Shown one piece after another: positions 22,202 through 35,273 of a stretch of DNA of 64,000 nucleotides. The position numbers and the translations under genes are program-made. Each line of letters opens with the position of its first letter. Position 1 is the first letter of the stretch. Under the pieces are notes generated by a model. The model did not search any database, was not told the DNA's origin, and saw only the letters and a program-made list of their open reading frames with translations. Origin of the DNA: Muscardinus avellanarius (Eukaryota; Chordata; Mammalia; Rodentia; Gliridae); contig OY726557.1 of NCBI GenBank assembly GCA_963383645.1, positions 156,985,201 to 157,049,200 on the forward strand, written 5' to 3'.

Positions 22202-22209
22202 AAATTGTC

Positions 22210-23645
22210 ATAAAGTGAAATAACTCTCAAACCCAGGGTTTTGAGGATCAGATAAAACCATGATTAAGAAAATTCCCTATATATCATTAATTGCCACCAA
22301 TAAAGATCATGTAGTCAATGCTTCCTTGGCAGCTGAACTAAGCTGAGCCCACCAGGGTACCTTTAATAAGGTACAGTCTGAATTCTGCCACACTACAGAG
22401 CTGCAGAAATAAGCAAGTTAAATACCCTTTCACTGCCCAGTGGTCCCTCTAGACCACTCTGGGCAAGCTTCGGAGATATCTAAAGGGTCAAAGAATTATC
22501 TTGGTGCTCTTTACATAGCAGACTTTATTCTTTGAGTCATTGTACCCTCCTGCTGCTTGCTGCCAGTTGCCAGTGTTGAGGTCAGCTCCATATCCATATC
22601 TGCCACCCATTCTGCTACCTTTGGTCCCCAGTATTTGCCACTTTCTGACTGTTCCTTTTGCTTTTAATTTTCTTCCAGTTCTTGTTTGTTTTTACTGGTA
22701 ATTTTTGCTTTATTATTTTTGCTTACTTACATTTGCTTTTCTTTAGATATTTTCTCCTTCTAGTAGGTAGTTAGACTTTCTGGCCATCAGGGAAGAATAA
22801 AAGTACTGTTTTGCATTCTGACTCTCCCCACCAAACTAGCCAAAAGACCCAACTCAATAAATGTCACAAAATGATCATGGATATAACTGAAAAATTCAGA
22901 TTTGGGGAAATCTATCACAAACAAACTGAATCTGTGATTTATTTATTTTTGCTGAGGCCATGGGAATTGTGACATGCTGAAAAAGGGAAAGGACTTATCT
23001 TGCAGTAAATGGAGGTTCTCACTGTCAAACACCTGGGACAAGCGGTGAAACCAAAGACTACTAAAGAGAAGAGCTTTGTTTTCTTTCTGATGCTCTAAGT
23101 GGGGCATGGTGCCTGAGGACCAGGGAGGCCTTGAACAGCTCTAGGAATAGGAAAAAGATGCAACAGCAACCACAGATAAGCAAATGGTTTCCTCAGAGCA
23201 GCAGTAAGAGTAAGTCTAGTAAGAGTAACAACAGCCTCCAGGGCAGCTTGGAGAGCCCAAGAGTCTCCAGGGCTCCTGAGTTTCACTCAGCCCAACACAA
23301 CAGATGAAAGAGGATCTCCAGAAAAGCAAGATTTCTTGCAAATATGATCAGGTGGATGGAAGCTTGGTTTTCATACCTTGCCACTGAAATATTTGTAATT
23401 CAAACTGGTCATACTGTTCATTCTTATTACAAAGTCTCCAGCAGCTTTAGACAAAAGTTTTTTGTGTTATGGTCCACAAAAGCTAGGAGTCTATAAATAT
23501 AATAAAAATCCATCTTAAAATATTTGAAATACTTCAAAACTGAATAATAAATAAAAACAGGCACAGTTAATTTTAACACATGGTAGGTTCTATAACTTAG
23601 AATTATGATTTCAAGTGATAGATAGCAACCTTCCAAATAGCTACA
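22210..23645. other. single-copy DNA, no gene seen
   Basis: About 1.4 kb without recognised repeats. The small frames here have no signature. Confidence 0.45.
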
Positions 23646-23737
23646 ACAAGCAGGGATTACAGCTTTAATCCCAGTACTGGGAGGTGGAGATAGGAGGATT
23701 GCAGAGTCAATGCCAGCCTTGGCAATTTAATGAGACT

Positions 23738-23771
23738 TTATTTATTTATTTATTTATCTATTTATTTATTG
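23738..23771. repeat. (TTTA)n microsatellite
   Basis: About eight units, at the tail of the inserted minus-strand SINE. Confidence 0.95.
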
Positions 23772-24205
23772 AGGTACTGGGGATTGAAACCAGGGATGTT
23801 CTACCTCCAAACTATACCTCCAGCCCTATTTTTTATTCTTCGTTTTTGAGGTACTGGGGATGGAACCTAGGGGCATTCTACCTCCAAGCTACACCCCCAG
23901 CCCTATTTCTTTTATTCTTTATTTTTTGAAACAGGGTCTCACTGAGTTGCAAAAGGCTCAGTAAATAGTAGCTGAGGCTGTCTACGAAGTGTGATTCTCC
24001 TGTCTCAGCTTCCCCAATGCTGGGATTACAAGCATGGGCCACCACACCCGGGTTCTATTTTTTATTCTTTGTTTTGAGACAGGGTCTCAATAAGTTGCAG
24101 AGGGCCTCACTAAGTAGCTGAGGCTAGCTGCAAACCAGTGATCCTTCTGTCTCAGACTCTCAAGTACTGGTTTTACAAGCATGTGCTACCATGCTCTGCT
24201 GACCC
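23772..24205 (-). mobile_element. middle SINE of the nest, split
   Basis: Right half 23772-23842 ('ggtactggggattgaaacca'), left half from 24054 ('gagacagggtctcaataagt') to about 24205. Confidence 0.8.
23843..24053 (-). mobile_element. inner SINE of the nest
   Basis: Complete antisense dimer. CTATTTTTTATTCTT is present on both sides (from about 23826 and 24056), the target duplication made within the middle SINE. Confidence 0.85.
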
Positions 24206-24591
24206 TATTTATTTTATACCAAATAAAAATAGGGCTAGGGGTTTAGCTCAGAGATAGAATGCCCCTGGGCTCAATCCTCAGTACTCCCCCACTTCATACA
24301 TACACAGTAGCTAAAGTAAAAAGAGAGAATTTTGTTTGAAGGATTCAAGATTTTGTCATAGACCAAGAGCTGGAAAGCAGAAAGGAACTGAAACCAAATA
24401 CCAAGGATCAGTAGGATTCTCTAATTCTCATCCTCTTATACTAATTCATTCTTTTCTATGAAGACCTGCAGTCCTAATTCCAGACACTTAGGCCAGAGAA
24501 TCCAACTGACTGACTTGTGTCAAGTGTCAACTGCAGATCCAGTCATCTGTGGCCAAGAACATGGAATCATTCAGTATAAGCATGGTGGCCA

Positions 24592-26610
24592 GCATGTTCA
24601 ACATTTACAAATCAATACATGTTATTCACCACATAAATAGAGCTGAGAACAAAAATCACATGATCATATCAATAGATGCTGGAAAAGCATTTGGCAAAAT
24701 CCAAGACCCATTTATGTTAAAACACAGCAGAAAACTGGAATAGAAGGAACGTATTTCAACATCAAGGCAATATACAATAAATCCAAAGCCAACATCATAT
24801 TGAATGGGGAAAACCTGCAAGAATTCTTTCTAAAATCAGGAACAAGACAAGGATGCCCACTATCACCACTCCTTTTCAATATAGTCCTCAAGACTCTTGC
24901 CACAGCAATAAGACAAGAGAAGGAAATCAAAGGAATTCAAATAGGAAGAGAGGGATTAAAACTATCCTTATTTGCAGATGACATGATCTTTATCTAAAAG
25001 ACCCAAATAACTCAACTAAAATACTTCTGGAGCTGATTAACCAATTCAGCAAAGTTGCAGGGTACAAAATAAACCTAAAGAAATCAGTAGCTTTTCTTTA
25101 TGCCAACAATGACTTCACAATGAAAAAAATAAAACAATTCCATTCACTATAACCTCAAAACCAATAAAATACCTAGGAATAAACCTAACCAAAGATGTAA
25201 AAGACCTCTTCAAAGAAAACTATAAAACATTAAAGAAAGAAATTGATGAAGACCTTGGAAGATGGAAAAGCTCTCCCTTGCTCATAGATAGGCAGAATAA
25301 ATATCATCAAAATGGCCAGTCTGCCAAAAGTGATCTATGGATTCAATGAAATTCCCATTAAAATACCAATGACATTCTTCATAGCCTAGAAAAATCAGTC
25401 ATGAGTTTCATATGGAGAAAGAAAAGACTCAGAATAGCCAAAGCAATTCTCAGCAGTAAGAACCATGCAGGAGGTATCACAATCCCAGGCTTCAAATGAT
25501 ACTATAGAGCAATAGTAGTAAAAACAGCATGGTATTGGCACAAAAACAGGCATACTGACCAGTGGACAGAATAGAAAATACAAAAACAAACCCACATGCC
25601 TATAATCAAGTAATCTTTGACAAAGGGGCAAAACTGATACAATGGAGAAAAGACAGCCTTTTCAAGAAATGGTGCTGGGAGAACTGGCTAACCATTTGTA
25701 GAAAGAGGGAACTAAATCCTTACCTCTCACCATGGACAGGAATCAACTCGAGATGGATCAAAGACTTAGAAATTAGGCCAGCAACTGTGAAGTCATTACA
25801 GCAGGGCATAGGCTCAACTCTTCAACATATAGGAACAAGCAGTAACTTTCTCAACAAGACCTCCAAAGCACAGTAAATTAAAGCAATAATTAAAAAGTGG
25901 TATGGCGTCAAACTAAAAAGTTTCTTCTCATCAAAGGAAACCACCAAGAACCTAAAGAGGAAGCCTACAGAATGGAAAAAGATTTTTATCAGGCACCAGT
26001 CTGATAGAGGGCCAATATCCAGAATATACAAAGAGTTCAAAAGACTACACTAGCAAAACAAATAACCTAATCAAGAAATGGGCAACTGAACTGAATAGAC
26101 ACTTCATAAAAGAAGAGATACAAAGGGCCAATAGATACATGAAAAGATGTTCAACATCACTAGCCATCACAGAGTTGCAAATCAAAACTACGCTGAGATT
26201 CCATCTAACCCCAATCAGAGTGGCAAGCATAAAGAAATCAAATGACAACAAATGCTGGTGAGGATGTGGGGAAAGAGGAACTCTTTTACACTGTTGTTGG
26301 GACTGCAAACTAGTTCAGCCACTATGGAGATCAGTGTGGAGATTCCTTAGAAAACTTGGAATAGATCCACCATATGATCTGGCTATACCACTCCTGGGTA
26401 TTTTTCCAAAGGGGTTGAAATAAAAGAACTACAGTAACATATGCATACCCATGTTCATAGCAGCACAGTTTGTAGTAGCCAAAATATGGAACTAACCTAG
26501 GTCTCCAGCAACAGATGAATGGAATTCAAAATTATGGAAAATAGACACAATGGAATTCTATTCGGCTATAAAGAAGAACAAAATCATGGCATTTATAAGA
26601 AGATGAAAGA
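24592..26610 (+). pseudogene. L1 ORF2 remnant (RT to C-terminus)
   Basis: L1 reverse transcriptase remnant. The open stretch 24800-24997 contains '[14 protein letters not shown]' and 'LFADDM'. The frame then breaks repeatedly (near 25000, 25150, 25880 and 26060). A second open stretch, 25562-25876, covers the segment after RT. No full-length product is possible. Confidence 0.85.
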
Positions 26611-26976
26611 TCTGGAGAACATTATGTTAAGTGAAACCAGCCAAGCACAGAAAAAGAAGGAACATATGTTTTCTCTAATATGCCCAAACTAGGGAGTACT
26701 GAGAATACCAGAAGGACTCCAGATAATGGAGGGGAAATATCAGCAAAGCTATAATGGAAGGATAGGAGAGAAAGAAGGCTGAGGTTGATTAATGGAGGGA
26801 GCCATATCTTATATGTGTAAAAGTATGAATGTAGCAGCGTTAACCTGGACATTCATTGTTAGGAGAGGGGAAGGGGAATAGGGTAGGAAAGAGAGGGCAC
26901 CAAGCACAGTATAAATGTATATCATTTTCAATATGTTTCACATATAAATAAAAAATAAAAAATATATAAAAAAAAA
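24592..26976 (+). mobile_element. old L1, 5'-truncated
   Basis: Starts inside the RT domain and runs to a poly-A tail near 26976. Flanks share CATGGTGGC (24581-24589 and 26977-26985). It carries the F-A-D-D catalytic box in frame near 24976-24987 and a Cys-rich end around 26255-26330. The 3'UTR is of the older type, unlike the 3129 and 41525 copies. Confidence 0.88.
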
Positions 26977-26989
26977 CATGGTGGCTATG

Positions 26990-27380
26990 ATCCTATGCCA
27001 TGGGAAAAGGGATCCATGTGACCTGGCACGGGGACATCCCTGAGATGTCTACCACAGTGACCACAAGTTATGCTATGACTTGAGATACCTAGTTTAACTT
27101 GCTTTGTTGCAAACTTTGAAATAAGATTTATTTGACAAATTTCCAAAGCACAGTTTGGAATGAAAATTTTTATATTTGTACTTAAAGGAAAAAGCAATTG
27201 TGTTATAGTAGAGGTTTGTAGCTCTACTGTAGTGGTTTGTGACTTCAGATCGAGACATGTGCCCTCTCATGACGTTGTATCAGCAAGTACATCATAGCAG
27301 CTCATGGTGGGGTGGTCAGGTAAATATCGGGCAACACTCAGACATTTGCACTGGATGCAGAACATTCTTGGAGGAGAAAT
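26990..27380. other. single-copy DNA, nothing recognised
   Basis: No repeat or gene signature seen. Confidence 0.45.
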
Positions 27381-27382
27381 AG

Positions 27383-27383
<1 letters not shown>

Positions 27384-27431
<48 letters not shown>
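27384..27431. repeat. (TG)n microsatellite
   Basis: About 24 units, next to the tail of the minus-strand SINE at 27440. Confidence 0.97.
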
Positions 27432-27433
<2 letters not shown>

Positions 27434-27439
27434 AAGTGA

Positions 27440-27624
27440 GTATGTGGGGGGAGGAGTGGAGATTGACCTCAGGGGCATATGCCTTTGAACTATACCCCAG
27501 TCCTTTTTATTTTTAATTTTGAAATGGTCTCACTAAGTTACCACATACTGGCCTGGAACCTGGGATCCTCCTGTCTCTGCCTCCCAAGGACTAGGATCAC
27601 AGGCATGTGCCACCACACCCACCT
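27440..27624 (-). mobile_element. B1-ID SINE, diverged
   Basis: 'gagattgacctcaggggcat' to 'gccaccacacccacc'. Confidence 0.82.
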
Positions 27625-27879
27625 AGAAATAACCATTTTTAAGAAATATATGAATGGGCAACATGTTGTGATGCAATTATATTATTAATAGTTTGAATTT
27701 GTGGTGCTATCTGACTTTTAATAAATGAAACAAGCTTAATTTTTAGATGCAATCTTTTAGCTCTTTCCAACTTGTAAATAAAATGTCAAGAATAAAAGTG
27801 AAACTTAAAGGTTGAAATCTACATGCAAAACAAAATAAATATTACAATTTAAAAACAGCCTCAATATGGCAAAATAATA

Positions 27880-28068
27880 AGGAGATACTGGACTTCAATT
27901 TCTTGAGTTCCACATGTTGCTTCCTTGTTTACTAGCTGGGAAATCTTGAGCATACTTAACTTTTCTGTGCCTCATTTTCCTCAGCTCTAAATTGGAAACA
28001 GTACTTGTTTTAATAAGGCTCCTGTGAGTATTAAACAAGATGGCACATAGTAAGGCATTCACAACGTT
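27880..28068 (-). mobile_element. MIR element
   Basis: 'tttactagctgggaaatctt', 'tgtgcctcattttcctcagc' and 'tgagtattaaacaagatggc' are the antisense MIR core. Confidence 0.68.
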
Positions 28069-28073
28069 GTTTG

Positions 28074-28262
28074 AGCCCAGCTTGGTGGTGCTAACCTGTA
28101 ATCCCAGTATTTGGATGGCTGAGATAAAAGGATCACAGTTTTGAAAACAGCCTCAGCAATGTAGTGAGGCTCTGCGAAACTTAGTGAGATCCTGTTTCAA
28201 AATAAAAAAATAAGCTATGGCTGGGGGTGTAAGTTGGAACTAGGATGCCCCTGGATCCAAGA
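28074..28262 (+). mobile_element. B1-ID SINE, worn
   Basis: 'agcccagcttggtggtgcta' to 'gtaagttggaactaggatgc'. Imperfect flanks near 'cgttgtttga' (28064) and 'cattgtttga' (28267). Confidence 0.75.
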
Positions 28263-28269
28263 AAAACAT

Positions 28270-28954
28270 TGTTTGACATTTAGTAAATCCTCAATAAAAT
28301 TCGAGATAATTATCAGCTCCTGACTCCGGGGTGTATCACCATTAAAGCTAACCATCCCTGTGTCTCGGCCTCTTTGGGACATACTCAGAGTTGGAACTCC
28401 CTCTGTTCTTGCTCATCAACCTGGTATCACATCATCCAGCTTCATTTTTATGGAAATTTACCAATGGCTTTTATATGTTGATGTTGCCCTTCCTTTCTTA
28501 GTTCTTTTATCAGTTTCTTATTTTTTGCTTATTGCCATTTCAAGGAGTCTAGAAAGAAGAGAGGGAAATGTATGTTCTTGTTACAGCCTAGTCAAAAGTC
28601 TTTCAGAGATTTAAGACATTCTTGGATGTCTTGTAATGATCTCGATTATGTACTGCTTAAGAAATTGCCTTTTCAGCTCACTTCAAACTGAATACTTACC
28701 CATGAAAAAAAAGTGAACTATGTCAGATGTTGTTAGTGAGTCAACTTTATGTAAAAAAAGATTTCTTATGATTCATATTTTAAGCTATTGGATTTGTTAT
28801 ACTGAAGAATATTGTGAGACTGCTAGGCACTCATTTAAAAACATTATAGTTTGCAACTACTTGTCTCTATTAACTAGGAGTTTCTTAATACTCTAACTAA
28901 TGAGAATAAAGAAATACAGCACAGAGAAATGACTAGAGTTCCAAGCAATCTTTC

Positions 28955-28955
<1 letters not shown>
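28270..28955. other. single-copy DNA, no gene seen
   Basis: The 84-codon plus-strand frame at 28360-28614 has a hydrophobic stretch but no family signature or splice context, so it is not called as a gene. Confidence 0.45.

Positions 28956-28958
<3 letters not shown>

Positions 28959-28991
<33 letters not shown>
28959..28991. repeat. (GT)n microsatellite
   Basis: About 15 GT units preceding a minus-strand SINE tail. Confidence 0.95.
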
Positions 28992-28992
<1 letters not shown>

Positions 28993-28995
28993 ATT

Positions 28996-29292
28996 TTACT
29001 GGGGCTTGAACCTAGGGGTGCTCTACATCTCAGTTACACGCCCAGCCTTTTAAAATTTTATTTTCTTGATTGATTGATTCATTCATTCATTCATTCATTG
29101 TTATTGAATATTGATCCCAGAGGTATTCTACCTCTGAGCTATACCTCATGCCTATTATTAATTATTAATTATTATTATTATTATTTTGAAAACAGGGTCT
29201 CCCTAAATTGATGAGGCTGGCCTCAAACCTGTGCTCCTCTTATCTCAGCCTCCCAAGTACTGGAATTACAGTCATGTACTAATGTACCTGTC
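28996..29292 (-). mobile_element. two overlapping SINE right ends with one left half
   Basis: A first antisense right half (28999-29050, 'ggggcttgaacctaggggtg'), then (ATTC)n near 29078-29100. A second right half ('attgatcccagaggtattct') with its left half follows, ending near 29292. Likely one SINE inserted at the tail of another. Confidence 0.75.
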
Positions 29293-29329
29293 TACCTATT
29301 ATACATTTTATAAATAACTAGAAGAGAGG

Positions 29330-29470
29330 AATCTGAATGCTACAAACATAAAACAATGATGGAAGTGCCTTGATTTGATCAGTATACATTGTACCCATGC
29401 ATTGAAATATCACACTGTATTCCACAAATATGTAAAATTATGTGTTAAACAAAAATTTTTTAAAATTTAA
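29330..29470 (+). mobile_element. ancient L1 3' end
   Basis: 'ccttgatttgatcagtatac' and 'gaaatatcacactgtattcc' then 'aaatatgtaaaatta' are the conserved end of ancient L1 3'UTRs. Confidence 0.6.
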
Positions 29471-29474
29471 GGAT

Positions 29475-32400
29475 ATGAAAATGCTAACTACTCTGATTTT
29501 ATCTTTATATATTATGTATACATATTGAATTATAACACTGTTTCCTATAAACAGGTACCATTAAACTCATAATAATAAAGAGACTTTTAAAGAAGAATTA
29601 TAACAGAGACTGAAGATGATATTATATAGCTATTATCCAAGATTGCTATCAACTCTGTATTTTATCTAAATAAAGACTTCATATATAAATACTGGCAATT
29701 TTTATTAAAGTAGGTGTATTGGTCATACATTTAGTTTACTTTCAAGGCCTCAATAAATCTAAAGAAAAAGATATAGACCCAGGAATAAAATTGGATTGTT
29801 GGTAGATGCAGAAATTTCAGACATTTTTGGAAGATGCAAAGTATTTGGAGAAGTGAAGACTGATTTAGCAGAGTAGAGGAGACCATGACACCAAGAGCTG
29901 ACAATACAAGACACTGACCAGCAGCAAGCTAGTCTGTCTTCCATAGAGATCTCGGAGGGTGCAGAACTTGGAGGTGTTGGGGACCATGCAATGTGGGAAT
30001 GAGGCACAGGCCTTAAAACAAGAAAAATTAAAGCCCACAACAAACAAAAGCAAAGCAGAAACTCAGCACTATCAGACACTGAGTATGTCCTGGGTGAGAG
30101 GTGCATAGAGAATGAAAGTTAACACACAGTTAAACCGGCCCGCCAGCCACTTCCCATGCCCTTCCTCTGAAGCCTAGAAGCTGAGAATCAATAAAGGAAG
30201 ATGGAAATACACAAGGACAGAGAAAAGGGGTGTGAGATATTATAGTAGACATGAGATACCAACCAATGTTTTAGGAAAGAGAAAGCTGATCCATGGGTGG
30301 TTCCCACTTGGCAGAGTGAAAACAGATGAAGTCTCTGTAGAGGCTCAACAATGAGGCAGCCAGTTTCTTGGCAGGACCCAGGAGAGATGGAGGGCTTGGA
30401 GTAAGGGGTGAGGATGGCTGTGTGAAGGAAGACTAGTTGGCACTTAGACTATTTGATCCTCTTCTGCCCACTCTCATAAATCCAGGCATCTGGAGACATA
30501 TTCTTTAGAAAAATGAAATCAAGACACTCTGAACTTAATGATGACAGACATAGCCTAGGGCCAGAGTGAGTAATGTACTCAAAATGGGGGTCATATTAAA
30601 TTATGCACAGTGAATGGCAAGATATCTCAGCCCATTTATTTAGGTGGATTCTCAGCTAAATTACAGATACTCAGTGTGGCACAGAAGTAGGAGTTTGGGA
30701 AGATTTAGCTCTTTCAGAAAACAGGCATGGAAATAACTAGGGTGGTCATTAATGTATAATAAACCATGATACAATGTTGTGGTGTAAAGCATATGCTGTT
30801 TTATTATGCTAATGGTTTCTATAGGTTAGAAGGTCAGACATAGCATTCTGTAATAAGACTTAAAGTAGCATGGCTCATTTCTGCTTTACAACACTTAGGG
30901 TCTCAACTGGGCACATATATTTGGAGTAATGTGAAGAACCAGGGACCAAATCATCTTTAAACTTCTATAACCATAAGGATGGTAACTAGTGCGGTGTCAT
31001 GCAGACTGGGTTAATCTGGGGATCCAGCTGGAATTGCTAACTGTAACTCCTTCATGCAGCCTCTCCACATGGTTTGAGCTTCCTTCCAGCAAAAGATGGA
31101 AGTTTCTTGGTAATCTATGATCTACCCACGTAGGTCACACTGTGTCACTTCTGCTGGACTCTCTTGGTCAAAAGCGGTTGAAAACCATCTAGATTTGAGT
31201 AGGAGCACAAATACCACTTCTCAAGAATATCAGATAATTTGGGAAGGATGAAATGACTTATAGTCAGGTTTTTAAACCACCAAAGATAGCCTTGAGAATA
31301 ATAGTCAGGAGCTCATCAGGGAAATCCAAATCCAAAATCCAAAAGGAAAACCAGGCTTTGTTCTAGTTCATGAGAAAACAAAATTATTTTCCAGATTTAC
31401 CTGCTACAGGGTTACTGCTGTAATACCTGGCTGGATACACCCTAGTCTAGAAGCTAGGGTCCTTACAAGGGAAGACACATAAAGATGGTGCTTGGGAGAT
31501 TGAACCTAGCAATCAGAGTTTCAGTGTGGCCCTTGTTTGGATCATGTCTTATGAAAACCACCAAAAATTTGAACACTGATGATACAGTATATTTACTGTA
31601 ATATTTTGGGGTGATAATAGTATTATTATGTTGAAAATGGTAATTTTGTTTAAATTAAGTTTCTGCTTCAAAAACATGCTAAAGTATATATGGATAAAAT
31701 TATAATAATATCTTAGATTTGCTTTGGAATAATTTAGGAAGAGAAGGAAGAAGAAATAGAGGTATAGATGAAATAATACAGACTATATGTTAATTATGGG
31801 AGCTAATAATGGGCACATGGAATGTATTTGTATGATTTTCTCTCTTTTCATGTATGTTTGTAAACTTTTACACACAAAATAATTGAGAGCTTACCCATAA
31901 ACTTGTGCATGCACATAGACACATACAGATAGGCATTACATGTCACTATGCAGTTGTGGCTCTTACTTAGAGGCTGTGTGACACTTTGATGATCTTATCA
32001 AAACTGGAACCTCTTCCCTGAAAATGCATATGTGCAGAAGTCTGAAAATATAAAGACTATTTTAAGGATGAGGAGGTTCTTTCCCTCAATATATCTGAAA
32101 CCCATCCACATACCTCAGGTTAGGCATTACTTCTCTCTGAAGAACATGCTTACTTGTCATATTTTTCTCTTATTTGCTATCACTACTCAGCCTTCTTATT
32201 CCCTTGTCTAATTAACTGTGGCAGAACTCCTCTCTTGCTTTCTTTCCATCTCTTTGATAATGATCTGAGCACTGAGTAAGAGAACTCCTGACCTAGCATT
32301 AAATCAACAGTTTTTCACAGACCCCCCTAGGTAGCTTTTTTGTTTTGTAGTGTCTAAATTACTGCTTCCTGTACCTTCCATGGCATCTCCAGTTTACAAC

Positions 32401-32595
32401 TGTCAGTTATGAGAAACTCAGGCATATTGTCCACCATCTACTACTGAAATGGAACCTGCTCTAGGAAAATTTCCCCATGGCATGAAAAATTAATTCCTAT
32501 TCTGTGCTCCTGTAGCTCTCTGAACGTGCTTCTACCAAATGAAAGAGCTGTCACTATATCAGGTTATATTATATATAGAATGTTCATATTATATG
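29475..32595. other. 3.1 kb of single-copy DNA, no gene seen
   Basis: No recognised repeats and no convincing frames. The antisense frame at 29759-30106 has no family signature. Confidence 0.45.
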
Positions 32596-32599
32596 ATGA

Positions 32600-32722
32600 T
32601 CTAGTTGCCTGTCTTGTTCCTTCAGCAGACTGTGAGCCCCTTGAGAACAGGAACCCTATCAGTTAAGGGCTTCACACACAGTAAGAGTGAAATTAACATT
32701 TCTTGAACTAATAAATAAATGA
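32600..32722 (+). mobile_element. L2 3' end
   Basis: 'agactgtgagccccttgaga' followed by 'aactaataaataaatgac' is the L2 terminal motif. Confidence 0.65.
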
Positions 32723-32984
32723 CTTCAAATATAGCATTTAGTGAATTACTTAAAAGGGAAAAAACAAAACAAAATTAAAAATGTAAAAAATTAAAAATGC
32801 TTGTCAGGTCTAGGTGTATCCTTCCCAGGAGGTCAATTAAGTGGGAGTTATTTTGAATGATTATTTTTATTGCACTTTTGTTGACCAGAGGACAGAGATA
32901 CATTTTGGTTAAATTATAAATTTATTATAAAATAAATTTTCTATTATTATTAACTACCTTCCTGGAAACTTATTTTATTTTATT

Positions 32985-33183
32985 ATTTTATTTTTGGTAT
33001 TGAGGATTGAGCACAAAGGCATTCTACCTCTGAGCTAAACACCCAGGCCTATTTTTTTTAAGCAGGGTCTCTCAAATGTGCTGAGGATCTTGCTTAGTTG
33101 CTGAAGCTGCTTTGAACCTTTGATCCTCCTGTCTCAACCTCCCAAATACTGGGATTATAGGACTGTATCATCATGTCCGGCTT
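32985..33183 (-). mobile_element. B1-ID SINE, diverged
   Basis: 'ggtattgaggattgagcaca' to 'tcatcatgtccggctt'. Confidence 0.82.
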
Positions 33184-33189
33184 GGAGAT

Positions 33190-34555
33190 TTATCTTAACC
33201 TGGATTGCTTAGATGTTCTCTTCTGGGTTAAGCAACAAAGGAAGAACTGTTTTCTTCTGGAAGCATTTGTTGAAAACAACAAGTGTTACCTTGGCAAAAA
33301 TCAATAACCCCTGAGCTAGTCTCCCCACCATTGCTGGAGGGTAGCCCAACTGTATGGTCCCAGAATGGGCAGTTGGACTCTAAGCAAATGGATCATTGGG
33401 CAGGAAATTCTACTAAGAGATATTTTGACAAAAGTGAAGAGCATGGTATATTACATAAGGGATTCAGAACAAGAATGCAAGTGAGAAAGGGTGATCGAGC
33501 AGGGGACTTTTGCTAAATGGAAAAAAAAAACCTTTTTTTAAAAAAAATACAAATCTTGCCAATGGCTTCTTTGCTCTTTCTCAAAGTCTGTTCAGTGATG
33601 AAAGGGGATTACTATTGTCTTCAAAGGAAAAGGTCAAGTCTTTTTGCAGATTAATATGAATTTTACTTAAATTAGAAAACCATTTTGGCTAAAATATAAT
33701 AGAGATCAAAACATAATATTTGAGTTTCATTGCCAGATGGGACTCAGCAACTGAGAGGGAACTTACTTTCCCAAACAAAAACATTAGAGAAATGGACAAA
33801 AATATACTTAACATCTGTATTCAGACTCATCCCACAGTTAGAGCAGGATTGTTATCTTTGAGAGAAGGTAAACCAGCAATGTTGGCTGTACAAGGATCCT
33901 AGCTTTCTGCATTTCATTGATGGCAGTGCATAAAAGGAAAACCCAGGCAAGAGCTCAGTGTTGTGTTGAAAACACAGAAGTCAGACTTTGGTAGCTGATA
34001 TAATAGGTAGCTGGAGATAATAGGATAGGGAACTAGAGGATAGAGAACCATGCAGAGAAAGGGCACTAGAAACCTGTATGAAAGTCCACTTAAGTCTGCT
34101 GCTGAATAACAAAATATGCATTCAGAGGATGAAAACTCTTCAAGGCCAAGCAAGGAACCAATTACATGCTTGTGGAGTACTTAAAATTATTCCACAGGTC
34201 ACTGAGTCTCTATTGTTTATTCTAGTGTTTTTCTTTCTCTACTTTCATTCAGACAATTTCTATTGCTCCCATTTGATCTTTGATTTCACTAATATTTATT
34301 GAGAAACATCTATATGCCTGATATGCCAATCACAAGGGATTCAAATATAAATAAAACATAATCTGTACTTTCAATGGACTGGCAAGTCCTTCGAGATGAC
34401 TTATGAAAGGCATGTGGTGCAAATGGAAATGTGGAACACTGGCCGCCATACTGTGGTCTGGGTGCTGGGGCAGTATGGCCTGCATCCTTGTTATCAGGAG
34501 ACTGTCTGCACTTGAGTTCCTGAAGGTGATACCTGAGCATCCCTGAGGGTCCTCT
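33190..34555. other. single-copy DNA, no gene seen
   Basis: Several short frames (e.g. 33283-33516) without signatures. A worn MIR-like patch near 34285-34360. Confidence 0.45.
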
Positions 34556-34559
34556 TATC

Positions 34560-34990
34560 TTTACCATTAAGCAATGTGGAGCTGTAAAATAATTAGAGTT
34601 GGCATGCTTTTAGAGGATTAATGTTCTAACAAATTGGGTGATTTTGCTCAGCATGGCTATTTGGGATAACATATTGTGAATTTACTGAGCTCATCTGTGA
34701 CCAGATTCCTCTGCAGTGTAATTGAAAGTGAATGGAAATGGCTATTTATGTATTCTCAGCCATTAGATATTGCTTTCATCTCTGATTTCTTTGGATGATA
34801 AGTCAAAATATGTACTGCAATCATTGCCTGCAGTGCCACTTTGCATATTCAATTAACTAAGGCCTGTACTTAGTACTGCTCACAAAAAGGCAGGTGGTGA
34901 AGGAAGGCTTGTTCTGTTAGACTTCAGAAGTGACCCACCTGCCAAATGGGGGTGTATTTCCAAACTGCATCTCCTTCTACAGGGTTTTAT
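34560..34990. other. repeat-free segment, candidate conserved noncoding element
   Basis: No repeat, no frame, balanced composition and dense TAAT/ATTA and octamer-like words ('tttgcatattcaattaacta' near 34841). Conservation cannot be judged from one sequence. Confidence 0.3.
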
Positions 34991-35136
34991 GGCCACCAGG
35001 GGTATGTGATCCTCAGCGAAATTCACAGTCCTATGGCAATATTGTCTAAAGTTTTTGCTTGGATATTAAGAATATTTTGAAAGCCTACAATGAGCTCTTG
35101 GTAAAATACATTTAGGCAGGGCTGTATTAAAGTTAA

Positions 35137-35273
35137 GCCTGCCCTTCCTTCCTTCCTTCCTTCCTTCCTTCCTTCCTTCCTTCCTTCCTTCCTTCCTCCC
35201 TCCCTTCCTTCCTTTCTTTTATCCTTCCTTCTTTGCTTCCTTCCTATTTTCCTTCCTTCCTTCCTTCTTCTTT
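35137..35273. repeat. (CCTT)n microsatellite
   Basis: About 18 nearly perfect CCTT units, then interrupted ones. It abuts the tail of the minus-strand SINE at 35274. Confidence 0.97.

Larger units (their letters stand above)
23649..24295 (+). mobile_element. outer SINE of a three-layer SINE nest
   Basis: Left half 23649-23738, right half from about 24225 ('gggctaggggtttagctcag'). Two minus-strand SINEs and a (TTTA)n tract separate the halves. Confidence 0.75.

Noticed and set aside
23095..23286. Minus-strand frame rich in Leu as an exon
   Set aside because: No splice sites, no similarity recognised, short.
29759..30106. 115-codon minus-strand frame as a gene
   Set aside because: A second overlapping frame exists, with no domain, promoter or splice evidence.
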